Source of the DNA: Clostridium sp. D43t1_170807_H7
Lineage (GTDB): Bacteria > Bacillota > Clostridia > Clostridiales > Clostridiaceae
Direction: 5' to 3'
DNA: 64,000 nt
Assembly (NCBI RefSeq): GCF_015555905.1
Contig: NZ_JADNLK010000011.1
Location: 23,774-87,773 of the forward strand
Below the pieces are notes generated by a model, which saw nothing but the letters and a program-made list of their open reading frames with translations, ran no database searches and was not told the DNA's origin. Of this stretch, positions 8,804-20,285 are shown piece after piece (the stretch's first letter is position 1; every line of letters begins with the position of its first letter). A program made the position numbers and the translations under genes.

Positions 8804-11800
8804 TTGTTTGAATTGAACAATTTTGATGCTATACAAATTGGTTTAGCTTCTCCAAGCCAAATTAGAGAATGGTCTAGAGGTGAAGTTAAGAAACCTGAAA
8901 CAATTAATTATAGAACTTTAAAACCAGAAAGAGATGGTCTATTCTGTGAAAGAATATTTGGACCTATGAAAGACTGGGAATGTCATTGTGGCAAATATAA
9001 GAGAGTTAGATACAAAGGTATTGTTTGTGACAGATGTGGAGTTGAAGTTACAAAGGCTAAAGTAAGAAGAGAGAGAATGGGGCACATTGAACTGGCTGCC
9101 CCAGTATCTCACATTTGGTACTTTAAAGGAATTCCATCAAGAATGGGATTACTTTTAGATATGTCACCAAGAGCTTTAGAAAAAGTTCTTTATTTTGCTT
9201 CATATGTTGTTATAGACCCTAAGGAAACATCACTATTAAAGAAACAACTTTTAAGTGAGAAAGAATATAGAGAAGCTGTAGATAAGTTCGGTGAAGAAAG
9301 CTTTGTAGCTGGAATGGGTGCAGAAGCTGTTCAAGAGATTTTAGGAGAAATTGACTTAGAAGCAACTTCAAGAGACTTAAAAGAAGAGTTAAAAACTAGT
9401 AGTGGTCAAAAGAAAGTTAGAATCATAAGAAGATTAGAAGTAGTTGAATCTTTCAGAAAATCAGGAAATGATCCAAGATGGATGGTTATAAACGTAATTC
9501 CTGTTATTCCACCAGATTTAAGACCAATGGTTCAATTAGATGGAGGAAGATTTGCAACATCTGACTTAAATGATTTATATAGAAGAGTTATCAATAGAAA
9601 TAACAGATTAAAGAAGCTTTTAGATTTAGGAGCTCCTGATATAATCGTTAGAAATGAAAAGAGAATGCTTCAAGAAGCAGTTGATGCTCTTATAGATAAT
9701 GGTAGAAGAGGAAGACCAGTAACTGGTCCTGGAAACAGACCTTTAAAATCATTATCAGATATGTTAAAAGGTAAGCAAGGTAGATTTAGACAAAACTTAC
9801 TTGGTAAGAGAGTTGACTACTCTGGTAGATCAGTTATCGTTGTTGGGCCAGAGTTAAAAATGTACCAATGTGGATTACCTAAGGAAATGGCTTTAGAGTT
9901 ATTTAAGCCTTTCGTAATGAAAAAGTTAGTTGAAGATGGCGTTGCACATAACATAAAGAGTGCTAAGAGAATGGTTGAAAGAGTTAATGATCAAGTATGG
10001 GATATACTTGAAGAAGTTATTACTGATCATCCAGTTTTACTTAACAGAGCGCCTACTCTACATAGACTAGGTATTCAAGCATTCCAACCAGTATTAGTTG
10101 AAGGTAGAGCAATAAAACTTCACCCACTAGTATGTACAGCATATAATGCGGACTTCGATGGAGACCAAATGGCTGTTCACGTACCATTATCAGTTGAAGC
10201 TCAAGCAGAAGCAAGATTCTTAATGCTTGCAGCAGGTAATATAATGAAACCATCAGATGGTAAACCAGTTTGTGTTCCTACACAAGATATGGTTCTAGGT
10301 TCATATTACTTAACAATGGATAAAGAAGGTGCGAAGGGAGAAGGAATGTACTTTGCATCTGTTGATGAAGCTATAATGGCTTATAACGTTGGTGAAATAG
10401 CTGTTCATGCTGCTATTAACGTTAGAATGTTTAAAGAAGTAGATGGAGTAGTAAGACATGGTATAATCAAGACTACAGTAGGTAAGATTATATTTAATGA
10501 ATCTATTCCTCAAGATTTAGGATATGTAGATAGAACAAATCCAGAAAAAGAATTTGAACTTGAAGTTGATTTCTTAATAACTAAGAAAACTTTAGGTAAA
10601 TTAATAGATAAGTGTTATATAAAACACGGACCTACTAATACATCAATAATGCTAGATAAGATCAAAGCATTAGGATATCATTATTCATCAATTGGTGCCG
10701 TAACAGTTGCTGCATCAGATATGATAGTACCTGAAGCTAAGTATGAATTACTTAGAGAAGCTGAAGAAACAGTTGAAAAGGTAGAAAAGATGTATAAGAG
10801 AGGATTCATATCTGAAGATGAAAGATATGAAAAAGTTATTGAAAAATGGAGTAAGACAACAGAAGATGTTGCCAATGCATTAATGGATAGCTTGGATAAA
10901 TTCAACCCAATATTCATGATGGCAGATTCAGGAGCCAGAGGATCTAAGGCTCAAATTAAGCAATTAGCTGGTATGAGAGGACTTATGGCGGCTCCATCAG
11001 GTAAGATTATCGAATTACCAATCAAGGCTTCATTTAGAGAAGGTCTTGACGTATTAGAATACTTCATTTCAACACACGGTGCTAGAAAAGGTAATGCCGA
11101 TACAGCACTTAAAACAGCCGATTCAGGTTACTTAACAAGAAGACTTGTTGACGTATCACAAGATGTTATCGTAAGAGAAGAAGATTGTGGTACTGATAGA
11201 GGCTTAGTTGTTGCTGAAATTAAAGAAGGTAATGAAGTAATCGAAGGATTAGCAGAAAGACTATATGGTAGATATACAGCTGAAGATGTTATACATCCTG
11301 AAACTGGAGAAATACTATTAGGTAAAGATGAATATATAGAATCTGATATGGCTGATAGAATTACAGCTGCAGGTGTTAAAAAGGTTAAAATAAGATCTGT
11401 ATTCACATGTAACTGTAAGGTTGGTGTTTGTGCTAAGTGTTATGGTATGAACATGGCTACAGCTCAAAAGATTAATATAGGTGAAGCTGTTGGTATAATA
11501 GCAGCTCAATCAATCGGAGAACCTGGTACTCAGCTTACAATGAGAACCTTCCATACTGGTGGTGTTGCTACTGGTGCGGATATCACTCAAGGTCTTCCTA
11601 GAGTTGAAGAATTATTTGAAGCTAGAAAACCAAAGGGTCTTGCTATAGTTTCTGAAATTGCAGGTACTGTAAGAATTGAAGAAACTAAGAAGAAGAAGAC
11701 TGTATATGTAATGGCAGCTGACGGAGAAGAACGTAGCTATGACATTCCATTCGGTTCAAGATTAAGAGTATCTGATAATGATGTTATTGAAGCTGGAGAT

Positions 11801-12340
11801 GAAATTACAGAAGGTTCAGTTAACCCTCATGATATTATGAATATTAAAGGTGTTGAAGGTGCTAGAAGATACTTACTTTCTGAAGTTCAAAAAGTTTACA
11901 GACTTCAAGGGGTTGATATCAATGATAAACACTTAGAAGTAGTTGTTAGACAAATGACTAGAAAAGTAAAAGTTTCTGATTCAGGAGATACTGAATTATT
12001 ACCAGGTACAATGATAGATATGTTTGACTTTGAAGAAGAAAATGCAAGAGTAAGAGAGTTTGGTGGGGAAGAAGCTAAGGGTGAAATGGCATTACTAGGT
12101 ATTACTAAAGCGGCTTTAGCAACTGATAGTTTCTTATCAGCAGCTTCATTCCAAGAAACAACAAGAGTTCTTACAGAAGCAGCTATCAAAGGAAAAATAG
12201 ATCCATTAATAGGATTGAAAGAAAATGTTATTATAGGTAAGTTAATTCCAGCTGGAACAGGTATGATGAGATATAGATCTGTAAAACTTGATGTACCAGG
12301 GGAAGAAACAGAAGAAGATAATATTGATACAATAGAATAA
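8804..12340 (+). CDS. rpoC: DNA-directed RNA polymerase subunit beta'
   Basis: Catalytic core subunit of 1178 residues, usual for Firmicutes, which lack the large insertion of proteobacterial RpoC. The N-terminal zinc site is Cys60, Cys62, Cys75 and Cys78. The Mg-binding NADFDGDQM lies at 448-456. A second zinc cluster ([11 protein letters not shown]) lies near residue 870, followed by trigger-loop and jaw sequences. The start is TTG 8804 after GGGAGGATA. Lies 21 bases after rpoB. Confidence 0.98.
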   Translation: MFELNNFDAIQIGLASPSQIREWSRGEVKKPETINYRTLKPERDGLFCERIFGPMKDWECHCGKYKRVRYKGIVCDRCGVEVTKAKVRRERMGHIELAAPVSHIWYFKGIPSRMGLLLDMSPRALEKVLYFASYVVIDPKETSLLKKQLLSEKEYREAVDKFGEESFVAGMGAEAVQEILGEIDLEATSRDLKEELKTSSGQKKVRIIRRLEVVESFRKSGNDPRWMVINVIPVIPPDLRPMVQLDGGRFATSDLNDLYRRVINRNNRLKKLLDLGAPDIIVRNEKRMLQEAVDALIDNGRRGRPVTGPGNRPLKSLSDMLKGKQGRFRQNLLGKRVDYSGRSVIVVGPELKMYQCGLPKEMALELFKPFVMKKLVEDGVAHNIKSAKRMVERVNDQVWDILEEVITDHPVLLNRAPTLHRLGIQAFQPVLVEGRAIKLHPLVCTAYNADFDGDQMAVHVPLSVEAQAEARFLMLAAGNIMKPSDGKPVCVPTQDMVLGSYYLTMDKEGAKGEGMYFASVDEAIMAYNVGEIAVHAAINVRMFKEVDGVVRHGIIKTTVGKIIFNESIPQDLGYVDRTNPEKEFELEVDFLITKKTLGKLIDKCYIKHGPTNTSIMLDKIKALGYHYSSIGAVTVAASDMIVPEAKYELLREAEETVEKVEKMYKRGFISEDERYEKVIEKWSKTTEDVANALMDSLDKFNPIFMMADSGARGSKAQIKQLAGMRGLMAAPSGKIIELPIKASFREGLDVLEYFISTHGARKGNADTALKTADSGYLTRRLVDVSQDVIVREEDCGTDRGLVVAEIKEGNEVIEGLAERLYGRYTAEDVIHPETGEILLGKDEYIESDMADRITAAGVKKVKIRSVFTCNCKVGVCAKCYGMNMATAQKINIGEAVGIIAAQSIGEPGTQLTMRTFHTGGVATGADITQGLPRVEELFEARKPKGLAIVSEIAGTVRIEETKKKKTVYVMAADGEERSYDIPFGSRLRVSDNDVIEAGDEITEGSVNPHDIMNIKGVEGARRYLLSEVQKVYRLQGVDINDKHLEVVVRQMTRKVKVSDSGDTELLPGTMIDMFDFEEENARVREFGGEEAKGEMALLGITKAALATDSFLSAASFQETTRVLTEAAIKGKIDPLIGLKENVIIGKLIPAGTGMMRYRSVKLDVPGEETEEDNIDTIE

Positions 12341-12355
12341 TACAATGCAATTTTA

Positions 12356-12384
12356 TTGACATGTGTATGCTTAAATGATAAAAT
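12356..12384 (+). promoter_or_regulatory. Promoter for the L7Ae-rpsL-rpsG unit
   Basis: TTGACA (12356-12361), 17 bases, TAAAAT (12379-12384). It lies just after the rpoC stop and starts an RNA with a leader of about 100 bases. Confidence 0.75.
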
Positions 12385-12439
12385 ACCAATTGTGTGATTT
12401 TAAAGCTACACTACAGTATGATTGTCTACATGATTTATG

Positions 12440-12463
12440 GAGGCATCCTGTATAGCATGCCTC
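12440..12463 (+). promoter_or_regulatory. Leader hairpin before the L7Ae-family gene
   Basis: GAGGCAT (12440-12446) pairs with ATGCCTC (12457-12463), with a 10-base loop. It sits between promoter and coding start of an RNA-binding protein, so autogenous control or attenuation is plausible. No strong T-run follows. Confidence 0.45.
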
Positions 12464-12491
12464 TATGATCTTTGATTAAGGAGGGGGATTC

Positions 12492-12731
12492 ATGTTAGAC
12501 AGAATTGTAGTAAAAAAAGTAATTGGAATAAAACAGTGTACTAAATTACTTAAAAGTAATGAGGGAAAAGTTTTATATGTAGCTAAAGATGCAAATGCTA
12601 AGTTGATTTCTCCAATAATTCAACTAGCACAAGAGAAAAACATTGATATTGTAGAAATACCTACAATGAAAGAGCTTGGGAAGATAAGTGGAATTGATGT
12701 TAAATCATCAGCAGTATTGACCCTAGAATAA
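12492..12731 (+). CDS. Ribosomal L7Ae/L30e/S12e family protein (YbxF-like)
   Basis: Small 79-residue protein of the L7Ae superfamily, which binds kink-turn RNA. In Bacillus the gene at this locus, between rpoC and rpsL, encodes YbxF. The sequence shows the family core (GIKQCTKLLKSNEGKVLYVAKDANAKL, then a hydrophobic strand and PTMKELGKISGI). Start ATG 12492 follows GGAGGGGG. Its precise cellular role is not settled; an RNA-binding or ribosome-associated function is inferred from family and position. Confidence 0.9.
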   Translation: MLDRIVVKKVIGIKQCTKLLKSNEGKVLYVAKDANAKLISPIIQLAQEKNIDIVEIPTMKELGKISGIDVKSSAVLTLE

Positions 12732-12786
12732 TAAATTAGTGTTTATCTTATTTTATATAGATAAATAAATTTCAGGAGGTGAAGAA

Positions 12787-13164
12787 ATGCCAACTATAAG
12801 CCAATTAGTAAGAAAAGGTAGAAAGACTGTTGTTAACAAATCAACAGCACCAGCACTAAACGAGTGTCCACAAAGAAGAGGAGTTTGTACAGTTGTTAAA
12901 ACTACTACTCCAAAGAAGCCTAACTCAGCGTTAAGAAAAATTGCCAGAGTAAGACTTACAAATGGATTCGAAGTTACTGCTTACATCGGTGGTGTAGGTC
13001 ACAACTTACAAGAGCACAGCGTTGTTCTTATAAGAGGTGGTAGAGTTAAGGACCTTCCTGGTGTTAGATACCATATCGTAAGAGGAGCACTAGACTGTGC
13101 TGGAGTAGCTAACAGAATGCAAGGAAGATCAAAATACGGTGCTAAGAGACCAAAGCAAAAATAG
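12787..13164 (+). CDS. rpsL: 30S ribosomal protein S12
   Basis: Decoding-centre protein. The 125 residues contain both conserved loops where streptomycin-resistance changes occur, [11 protein letters not shown] and [14 protein letters not shown], each in the sensitive form. Starts at ATG 12787 after CAGGAGGTG. Followed by a 154-base structured gap before rpsG. Confidence 0.97.
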   Translation: MPTISQLVRKGRKTVVNKSTAPALNECPQRRGVCTVVKTTTPKKPNSALRKIARVRLTNGFEVTAYIGGVGHNLQEHSVVLIRGGRVKDLPGVRYHIVRGALDCAGVANRMQGRSKYGAKRPKQK

Positions 13165-13180
13165 TTTTCTAAACTAAGAC

Positions 13181-13274
13181 AGTGCTTATCTTCGGCATTT
13201 ACATAGACTAGAAATTTTACATAAGTTTATATAGATGTAAGAAGCGAAGCACTTTACGGTAAGTTTACTTACCG
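13181..13274 (+). promoter_or_regulatory. Structured rpsL-rpsG intercistronic element
   Basis: A long irregular hairpin: AGTGCTT (13181-13187) with AAGCACT (13247-13253), CTTC (13190-13193) with GAAG (13241-13244), and TTACAT (13199-13204) with ATGTAA (13235-13240). A second perfect 8-bp inverted repeat follows (13257-13264 with 13267-13274). In E. coli S7 represses translation through the rpsL-rpsG gap, so an S7 site is a natural guess. The E. coli sequence itself is not recognisable here. Confidence 0.5.
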
Positions 13275-13285
13275 AGTACCTATGA

Positions 13286-13789
<504 letters not shown>

Positions 13790-13796
13790 TATTACA

Positions 13797-13828
13797 AAAA
13801 CTGTTTTGGCCTATGCCAAAACAGTTTT
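13797..13828 (+). terminator. Perfect 14-bp hairpin between rpsG and fusA
   Basis: 13797-13810 pairs perfectly with 13815-13828, with loop CTAT. The 3' arm ends TTTT but the next bases are not T-rich. Probably a partial terminator or RNA-processing barrier limiting readthrough into fusA. Confidence 0.65.
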
Positions 13829-13866
13829 GTCGAATATAAAATTACTCATTGAGAGGAGGACATACA

Positions 13867-15933
13867 ATGGCTAGAAAATATCCATTAGACAAATTCCGTA
13901 ATTTCGGAATAATGGCTCACATTGATGCTGGTAAAACAACAACAACTGAGAGAATATTATTCTATACAGGAAAGAGCCACAAAATAGGAGAAGTTCATGA
14001 AGGTGCTGCAACAATGGACTGGATGGTTCAAGAACAAGAAAGAGGTATAACAATTACTTCTGCAGCAACAACTTGTTTCTGGGAAGGTCATGAATTAAAT
14101 ATCATAGATACTCCAGGTCACGTAGACTTCACAGTTGAAGTTGAAAGATCATTAAGAGTTCTTGATGGAGCTGTTACAGTTCTAGACGCTAAGAGTGGGG
14201 TTGAACCACAAACTGAAACTGTTTGGAGACAGGCAGATAAGTACGGTGTTCCAAGAATGATTTATGTTAATAAGATGGATGCTACAGGTGCTGATTTCTT
14301 CAGATGTGTTAACACTGTTAGAGATAGATTAAAAGCTAATGCAGTTCCAATACAAATTCCAATAGGTTCTGAATCAGAATTCAAAGGTATGGTTGATTTA
14401 ATATCTAATCATGCAATCGTTACTTATGATGATTTAGGTAAAGATGTAAGAATTGAAGAAATTCCTGCAGAATTAGCTGATCAAGCTGAAGAATACAGAA
14501 TGGCTATGATTGAAGCAATTGCTGAAACTGATGAAGCGTTAATGGAAAAATACCTTGAAGGTGAAGAATTAACTGAAGAAGAGTTACACGCTGCTTTAAG
14601 AAAAGCTACTATAGCTAATGAAATAGTTCCATGTATCTGTGGTTCTTCATACAAAAACAAAGGGGTTCAAGAAATGATCAACGGTGTTGTTGCTTACTTA
14701 CCATCACCATTAGACATTCCTGCAATCCAAGGTCAAACTTTAGAAGGTGAAGAAGATTCAAGAGAAGCTTCAGACGAAGCTCCAATGTCAGCTTTAGCAT
14801 TCAAAATTGCTACTGACCCATTCGTTGGAAAACTTGCTTTCACAAGAATATACTCTGGTATAATGAACAGTGGTTCATATGTTCTTAACTCAACTAAGGG
14901 TAAGAAAGAAAGAATCGGAAGACTTGTTAAAATGCACTCTAACACTAGAGAAGAAGTTGAGTCATTAGAAGCAGGTGAATTAGGAGCAATCATCGGATTA
15001 AAGAACACTACTACTGGTGATACTTTATGTGATGAAAATGCACCAATCATACTTGAATCAATGGAATTCCCAGAGCCAGTTATATCTGTAGCTATCGAGC
15101 CAAAGACAAAAGCTGGTCAAGAAAAGATGGGATTAGCTTTAGCTAAATTAGCTGAAGAAGATCCAACTTTCAAAACTTGGACTGACCAAGAAACTGGTCA
15201 AACAATCATCGCTGGTATGGGTGAGTTACACTTAGATATCATCGTTGATAGATTACAAAGAGAATTCAAGGTTGAATGTAACGTTGGAGCTCCTCAAGTT
15301 GCTTACAAAGAAACTATCAGATCAGCTGTTAAAGCTGAAGCTAAGTATGCTAAGCAATCAGGTGGTAAAGGTCAATACGGTCATGCTGTAATTGAAATGG
15401 AACCAACTGAAGGAGAATACAGCTTTGAAAATGCTATCGTTGGGGGAGCTATTCCAAGAGAATACATTCCTGCAATTGATGCTGGTATTCAAGAAGCTGC
15501 TAAGAACGGTATTATAGCTGGATACGAAGTTATTAACTTCAAAGTTAAGTTAGTACACGGTTCTTACCACGAAGTCGATTCATCAGAAATGGCATTCAAG
15601 ATTGCTGGTTCTATGGCATTCAAGAACGCTATGCAAAAAGCAAGCCCAGTATTACTTGAACCAATGATGAAGGTTGAAGTAACTGTACCAGAAGAGTACA
15701 TGGGAGATGTTATCGGTGATATCAACTCAAGAAGAGGTAGAATGGAAGGAATGGAAGCTGTTAACGGAGCTCAAGTTATAAGAGCATACGTACCACTAGC
15801 TGAAATGTTCGGATATGCTACAGCTTTAAGATCTAGATCTCAAGGTAGAGGTAACTACTCAATGGTATTCGATCACTATGAAGAAGTACCAAAGAGCATC
15901 CAAGAAGAAGTTGCTGGAAAAAGAGCTAAATAG
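13867..15933 (+). CDS. fusA: Elongation factor G
   Basis: Ribosomal translocase GTPase. The 688 residues start at ATG 13867 ([14 protein letters not shown]) behind GAGAGGAGG; an upstream in-frame TTG (13849) would sit before that site and is not favoured. The G1 loop AHIDAGKT lies at 17-24, with DTPGH and NKMD following and the domain IV-V region complete. Standard length. Lies between rpsG and the second tuf. Confidence 0.98.
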   Translation: MARKYPLDKFRNFGIMAHIDAGKTTTTERILFYTGKSHKIGEVHEGAATMDWMVQEQERGITITSAATTCFWEGHELNIIDTPGHVDFTVEVERSLRVLDGAVTVLDAKSGVEPQTETVWRQADKYGVPRMIYVNKMDATGADFFRCVNTVRDRLKANAVPIQIPIGSESEFKGMVDLISNHAIVTYDDLGKDVRIEEIPAELADQAEEYRMAMIEAIAETDEALMEKYLEGEELTEEELHAALRKATIANEIVPCICGSSYKNKGVQEMINGVVAYLPSPLDIPAIQGQTLEGEEDSREASDEAPMSALAFKIATDPFVGKLAFTRIYSGIMNSGSYVLNSTKGKKERIGRLVKMHSNTREEVESLEAGELGAIIGLKNTTTGDTLCDENAPIILESMEFPEPVISVAIEPKTKAGQEKMGLALAKLAEEDPTFKTWTDQETGQTIIAGMGELHLDIIVDRLQREFKVECNVGAPQVAYKETIRSAVKAEAKYAKQSGGKGQYGHAVIEMEPTEGEYSFENAIVGGAIPREYIPAIDAGIQEAAKNGIIAGYEVINFKVKLVHGSYHEVDSSEMAFKIAGSMAFKNAMQKASPVLLEPMMKVEVTVPEEYMGDVIGDINSRRGRMEGMEAVNGAQVIRAYVPLAEMFGYATALRSRSQGRGNYSMVFDHYEEVPKSIQEEVAGKRAK

Positions 15934-15959
15934 TTTATAATTTTGTAATAATTTTTTGC

Positions 15960-15992
15960 AATGTTATCCATAATATATTTATGGGTAACATT
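15960..15992 (+). other. Hairpin between fusA and the second tuf
   Basis: Fourteen-base-pair stem with one G-U pair (15960-15973 with 15979-15992) and a 5-base loop. A T-run precedes rather than follows, so it is not a classical terminator on the plus strand. TATAAT at 16033-16038 with a poor -35 could start tuf transcription. Confidence 0.45.
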
Positions 15993-16114
15993 ACAGAAAT
16001 TAATATATATTAATTTAAAAATAATTTTAATTTATAATAAAAAAACAAATTAAGAATTTTAAAAGTATATTTAAAGTTCACATAATTTTGTTTCCATAAA
16101 GGAGGATTTTCAAA

Positions 16115-17308
16115 ATGGCAAAGCAAAAGTTCGAAAGAAGTAAACCACACGTAAATATCGGAACAATCGGTCACGTAGACCACGGTAAGACTACATTAAC
16201 AGCTGCTATCACAACAGTATTAGCAAACAGAGGATTCGCAGAAGCGTTCAACTATGCTGATATCGATAGAGCTCCAGAAGAAAAAGAAAGAGGAATCACA
16301 ATCAACACAGCTCACGTTGAATACGAAACAGAAAACAGACACTATGCTCACGTTGACTGTCCAGGACACGCTGACTACGTTAAGAACATGATCACTGGTG
16401 CTGCACAAATGGACGGAGCTATCTTAGTTTGTTCAGCTGCAGACGGTCCAATGCCTCAAACAAGAGAGCACATACTACTAGCTTCAAGAGTTGGTGTTGA
16501 CTACATCGTTGTTTTCTTAAACAAAGCAGATATGGTTGACGATGAAGAATTATTAGAATTAGTTGAAATGGAAGTTAGAGAATTATTATCTGAATACAAC
16601 TTCCCAGGAGATGACATTCCAGTAATCAAAGGATCAGCTTTAAGAGCATTAGAAAACCCAACAGATCCAGAAGCAACAGCTTGCATCATGGAATTAATGG
16701 ATGCTGTAGATAACTACATCCCAACTCCAGAAAGAGCAACAGATAAGCCATTCTTAATGCCAATCGAAGACGTATTTACAATCACTGGTAGAGGAACAGT
16801 TGCAACAGGAAGAGTTGAAAGAGGAGTTCTTCACGTATCAGACGAAGTAGAAATCGTTGGATTAACAGAAGAAAAGAGAAAAGTTGTTGTTACAGGAATC
16901 GAAATGTTCAGAAAGTTATTAGATGAAGCACAAGCTGGAGATAACATCGGAGCATTATTAAGAGGTGTTCAAAGAACTGAAATCGAAAGAGGTCAAGTTT
17001 TAGCAAAAGTTGGATCAGTAAATCCACACAGCAAGTTCGTAGGTCAAGTATACGTACTTAAGAAAGATGAAGGTGGAAGACATACTCCATTCTTCGATGG
17101 ATACAGACCACAATTCTACTTCAGAACAACAGACGTTACAGGATCAATCAAATTACCAGAAGGAATGGAAATGGTTATGCCTGGAGACCACATCGATATG
17201 AACGTTGAGTTAATCACTCAAGTAGCTATGGATGAAGGTTTAAGATTCGCTATCAGAGAAGGTGGAAGAACTGTAGGTTCAGGAGTTGTTACTTCTATAA
17301 TCGAATAG
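16115..17308 (+). CDS. tuf: Elongation factor Tu (second copy)
   Basis: Same 397-residue protein as the copy at 6-1199, with [13 protein letters not shown] and NKAD motifs. ATG 16115 follows AAAGGAGGA. The two coding sequences differ, as far as I can see, only at the synonymous base 16414 (C), while flanks diverge at once outside the gene. This points to recent duplication or ongoing gene conversion. It closes the str-type cluster after fusA and ends in a strong terminator. Confidence 0.98.
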   Translation: MAKQKFERSKPHVNIGTIGHVDHGKTTLTAAITTVLANRGFAEAFNYADIDRAPEEKERGITINTAHVEYETENRHYAHVDCPGHADYVKNMITGAAQMDGAILVCSAADGPMPQTREHILLASRVGVDYIVVFLNKADMVDDEELLELVEMEVRELLSEYNFPGDDIPVIKGSALRALENPTDPEATACIMELMDAVDNYIPTPERATDKPFLMPIEDVFTITGRGTVATGRVERGVLHVSDEVEIVGLTEEKRKVVVTGIEMFRKLLDEAQAGDNIGALLRGVQRTEIERGQVLAKVGSVNPHSKFVGQVYVLKKDEGGRHTPFFDGYRPQFYFRTTDVTGSIKLPEGMEMVMPGDHIDMNVELITQVAMDEGLRFAIREGGRTVGSGVVTSIIE

Positions 17309-17394
17309 TTTTAAACTTTTCAAATTAAGTTTTAAAATCTTTTTAAATATAAATTTTAAATTAAAGCGCTTAAAAAAATGTGATCACAAAAAGA

Positions 17395-17431
17395 GAAAGA
17401 GTAAGGGGACGCCTTTACTCTTTCTTTTTTT
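17395..17431 (+). terminator. Strong terminator after the second tuf
   Basis: Thirteen-base-pair stem (17395-17407 with 17412-17424, one G-U pair), 4-base loop, then seven T residues. Confidence 0.92.
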
Positions 17432-18038
17432 ATATCTTTTTTATGGATGGTTATAATATAGATATTTTTAATTTGAACATATAAATAATAATAGTAGCGT
17501 GTTTAATGATAATTGTATTTTAAAGTTTTTAATATGTAAAAGAAAATAAATAATTATAAGAGAAGTGTTTTAATAAAGAATTAGTAGATCTTCATTTATT
17601 AGGAAATAATTATATTGCTTTATTAGATTTTATATAGAGTTTATTATTATATAAATGAAAATTATACAATTTATTATATGTATGAATAGCAAAAATAAAT
17701 TATTACGAATTAATTAAAATGAGGATGGATTACTAAAATGATTATTTAATTACGTTGGAAGTGTATTAATAAACTTTCTTATATATAAGATAGAAATCTA
17801 TAAGCTATTTGAGTAAAAATATAAATAGAAACCCAAAATATATATAAAAAATGTTTATATTAGAATAAATTGGTTAAATATATAAAATATAAGGCAATAG
17901 AAACTAAAATTTCATCAAATATACTATTGAAAAAAAGTTAAATTCGATATAAAATTATAACAGTTGAACGACAGGATTACTTCTAAAAACTTAAAAAATT
18001 TTTATAAAAAATGGTTAAAAAAAGATGAAAAAAAAGTC
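17432..18038. other. AT-rich intergenic gap without recognisable genes
   Basis: About 600 bases of strongly A/T-biased DNA between the tuf terminator and the S10 promoter. I found no open frame with a ribosome-binding site, no tRNA-like fold and no clear repeat. It may be spacer or the decayed remnant of something lost. Confidence 0.6.
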
Positions 18039-18067
18039 TTGATAAAGATTTATAAAGATAGTATAAT
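18039..18067 (+). promoter_or_regulatory. Promoter of the S10-spc-alpha cluster
   Basis: TTGATA (18039-18044), 17 bases, TATAAT (18062-18067), preceded by A-tracts that could act as an UP element. It is the clear start for the ribosomal cluster. Confidence 0.82.
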
Positions 18068-18084
18068 AAAGAAGTTGTGTAGCA

Positions 18085-18232
18085 TAACGCGATGAATCAA
18101 GAGGTTGCCGGACTTCCGGGTTATTCTTGAGGAGCAAGTCAGGATCTAGAATCCGACGGCAGGAATAGTAATTTGTCTTCTTAGGTAGGAAACACCAGGA
18201 ACAGTTTACATAACTATTGCTGTTGTGCGTTA
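18085..18232 (+). promoter_or_regulatory. Structured leader of the S10 operon
   Basis: Closed by TAACGC (18085-18090) with GCGTTA (18227-18232). Inside are TCAAGA/TCTTGA (18097-18102 with 18125-18130) capped by CCGG/CCGG, and GTC-GGAT/ATCC-GAC (18138-18157). TGCCG (18106-18110) can alternatively pair with CGGCA (18157-18161). The layout suggests a ribosomal-protein-responsive leader; which protein binds is unknown. Confidence 0.6.
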
Positions 18233-18267
18233 GAAGTAAAGCGTACATGAAAAGGAGGGAAACCAGA

Positions 18268-18576
18268 ATGTCAAAACAAAAAATAAGAATCAGATTAAAG
18301 GCTTTTGATCACACTATATTAGATCAATCTGCTGAAAAAATCGTTGAAACAGCTAAATCAACAGGAGCTAAGGTTGCAGGTCCAGTACCACTACCTACTG
18401 AAAGAGATGTTGTTACTATATTAAGAGCTGTTCATAAGTACAAAGATTCAAGAGAACAATTCGAAATCAGAACACACAAGAGATTAATCGACATCGTTAA
18501 TCCATCACCAAAGACTGTTGATGCGTTAATGAGATTAAACTTACCTGCTGGTGTAGATATCGAAATAAAGCTATAA
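18268..18576 (+). CDS. rpsJ: 30S ribosomal protein S10
   Basis: Head-domain protein of the 30S subunit, and the NusE antitermination factor. The 102 residues from ATG 18268 ([15 protein letters not shown]) are standard length; upstream in-frame starts would run through AAGGAGGG (18252-18259) and are rejected. First gene of the S10 operon, following its own promoter and leader. Confidence 0.97.
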   Translation: MSKQKIRIRLKAFDHTILDQSAEKIVETAKSTGAKVAGPVPLPTERDVVTILRAVHKYKDSREQFEIRTHKRLIDIVNPSPKTVDALMRLNLPAGVDIEIKL

Positions 18577-18603
18577 TAGCTTAACTATTAAATAAACAGT
18601 TTG

Positions 18604-18640
18604 AACGGTTATGATTGCTAAAGCAATCCGCTAATACGTT
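18604..18640 (+). other. Intercistronic hairpin between rpsJ and rplC
   Basis: GATTGC (18613-18618) pairs with GCAATC (18623-18628) over a TAAA loop, and AACG (18604-18607) with CGTT (18637-18640) outside an internal loop. It ends just before the rplC ribosome-binding site. Confidence 0.4.
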
Positions 18641-18656
18641 TGGGAGGTGTAAATAC

Positions 18657-19286
18657 ATGAAAAAAGCTATAATCGGTAAGAAAATAGGAATGACTCAAAT
18701 TTTTGATGAAAATGGAAAGGTAGTTCCTGTAACTGTAGTAGAAGCTGGACCATGTGTTGTTGTTCAAAAGAAGACTATCGAAAAGGATGGTTATGAAGCA
18801 ATACAAGTTGGTTTCGGTGAAATAAGAGAAAAATTAGTTAATAAGCCAAGAAAAGGACACTTTGCTAAGGCTGGAGTATCTTTAAGAAGAACATTAAAAG
18901 AGTTCAGATTAGAAGATTGCAGCGCTTACGAAGTAGGTCAAGAAATCAAAGCTGATTTATTTGCAGCTGGAGATAAAATTGACGTTTCAGGAGTTTCTAA
19001 AGGTAAGGGATTCCAAGGTGTTATTAAGAGATGGAATGCAAACAGAGGGCCAATGTCACACGGTTCTAAGTTCCACAGAGCAGTAGGTTCAATGGGAGCT
19101 TCTTCTGATCCATCAAGAACATTCAAGAACAAGAAGATGCCAGGACACATGGGAGCTGTTAACACTACAGTATTAAACTTAGAAGTTGTTAAAGTAATAG
19201 CTGAAAAGAACTTAATATTAGTTAAGGGTGGTATCCCAGGTGCTAACAAGAGCACAGTTGTAATAAGAAACGCTGTTAAAGCTTAA
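18657..19286 (+). CDS. rplC: 50S ribosomal protein L3
   Basis: Early assembly protein reaching toward the peptidyl-transferase centre. The 209 residues start at ATG 18657 ([16 protein letters not shown]), chosen because GGGAGGTG lies just before it. The loop with [28 protein letters not shown] (about 135-163, here described as two adjoining parts [12 protein letters not shown] and [16 protein letters not shown]) is intact. Second gene of the S10 operon. Confidence 0.96.
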   Translation: MKKAIIGKKIGMTQIFDENGKVVPVTVVEAGPCVVVQKKTIEKDGYEAIQVGFGEIREKLVNKPRKGHFAKAGVSLRRTLKEFRLEDCSAYEVGQEIKADLFAAGDKIDVSGVSKGKGFQGVIKRWNANRGPMSHGSKFHRAVGSMGASSDPSRTFKNKKMPGHMGAVNTTVLNLEVVKVIAEKNLILVKGGIPGANKSTVVIRNAVKA

Positions 19287-19310
19287 TTTCTTTAGAAAGG
19301 AGGAGACAGA

Positions 19311-19931
19311 ATGCCTACAGTAGGATTATTTAACAAAGAAGGAAATAAGATTGAAGATATTCAATTAAATGATAAAGTATTCGCTGTTGAAGTGAATGCA
19401 GATGCTATGCACCAAGTAGTTGTTGCATTATTAGCTAACAAGAGACAAGGAACTCAATCAGCTAAGACTAGAGCTGAGGTTAGAGGAGGCGGAATCAAGC
19501 CTTGGAGACAAAAGGGAACTGGTAGAGCTAGACAAGGATCAATCAGAGCACCACAATGGATCAAAGGTGGAGTTGTATTCGCACCAAAGCCAAGAGATTA
19601 CAGAATGTCAATACCAAAATCAATGAGAAGAGTAGCTATGTTATCAGCATTAACTAGCAAAGTTCAAAATGATGAAATGGTAGTATTAGATAGCTTAACA
19701 TTAGAAGCTCCTAAGACTAAGGAAATTGTTAAAATGTTAAATGCTTTCAATGCTAAAAAGACATTAATTGTTACTGCTGAAGCAAACGAAACAGTTTACA
19801 AATCAGCTAGAAACATAGAAGGAGTAGCAGTACTTCCAGTTAACAACATCAACGTTTATGATTTATTAAAATACTCAAAAGTAATCATGACTAAGGATGC
19901 TGTATCAAAGATTGAGGAGGTGTACGCATAA
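19311..19931 (+). CDS. rplD: 50S ribosomal protein L4
   Basis: Large-subunit protein lining the exit tunnel; its homologue autoregulates the S10 operon in enteric bacteria. The 206 residues are normal length and include the tunnel-loop sequence [19 protein letters not shown] (about 61-79), where macrolide-resistance changes arise, in wild-type form. Preceded by AAAGGAGGA and overlapping rplW by one base. Confidence 0.96.
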   Translation: MPTVGLFNKEGNKIEDIQLNDKVFAVEVNADAMHQVVVALLANKRQGTQSAKTRAEVRGGGIKPWRQKGTGRARQGSIRAPQWIKGGVVFAPKPRDYRMSIPKSMRRVAMLSALTSKVQNDEMVVLDSLTLEAPKTKEIVKMLNAFNAKKTLIVTAEANETVYKSARNIEGVAVLPVNNINVYDLLKYSKVIMTKDAVSKIEEVYA

Positions 19932-20227
19932 TGAAGTTAACAAGCCACGATATAATCAGAAAACCAGTTATAACTGAAAAGTCAATGGCTGCAATGGCAG
20001 AAAAGAAGTACACTTTCATAGTTCATATGAGCGCTAACAAAGTTCAAATAAAGAAAGCGGTTGAAGAAGTTTTCGGCGTTAAAGTTGAAAAAGTTCAAAC
20101 AATAAGAACTATGGGAAAAACTAAGAGAATGGGCGTACATGTTGGTAAGAGAGCTGACCAAAAGAAAGCTATAATCACATTAGCTCAAGATAGCAAAGGT
20201 ATTGAATTCTTCGAAGGAATGCAATAA
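19931..20227 (+). CDS. rplW: 50S ribosomal protein L23
   Basis: Exit-site protein that docks trigger factor and SRP. The 98 residues include the N-terminal PVITEKSM motif (12-19). Its ATG overlaps the rplD stop (TAATG), and its GAGGAGGTG lies inside the end of rplD, so the two are translationally coupled. Confidence 0.96.
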   Translation: MKLTSHDIIRKPVITEKSMAAMAEKKYTFIVHMSANKVQIKKAVEEVFGVKVEKVQTIRTMGKTKRMGVHVGKRADQKKAIITLAQDSKGIEFFEGMQ

Positions 20228-20285
20228 TATCAAAGCGAAGTATTGGTAAAAATACCAGATAAGCTTAAAGAAGGAGGGAATTAGC

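Noticed and set aside
13828..13834. Spo0A box (TGTCGAA) near fusA
   Set aside because: A single 7-mer overlapping the hairpin end with no promoter in the right place; expected by chance in this much sequence.
13849..13866. Upstream TTG start for fusA
   Set aside because: It would precede and include the GGAGG site that fits ATG 13867, and adds residues absent from EF-G.
17432..18038. Small genes in the gap before the S10 operon
   Set aside because: Several ATG codons, but frames are very short and none has a proper ribosome-binding site.
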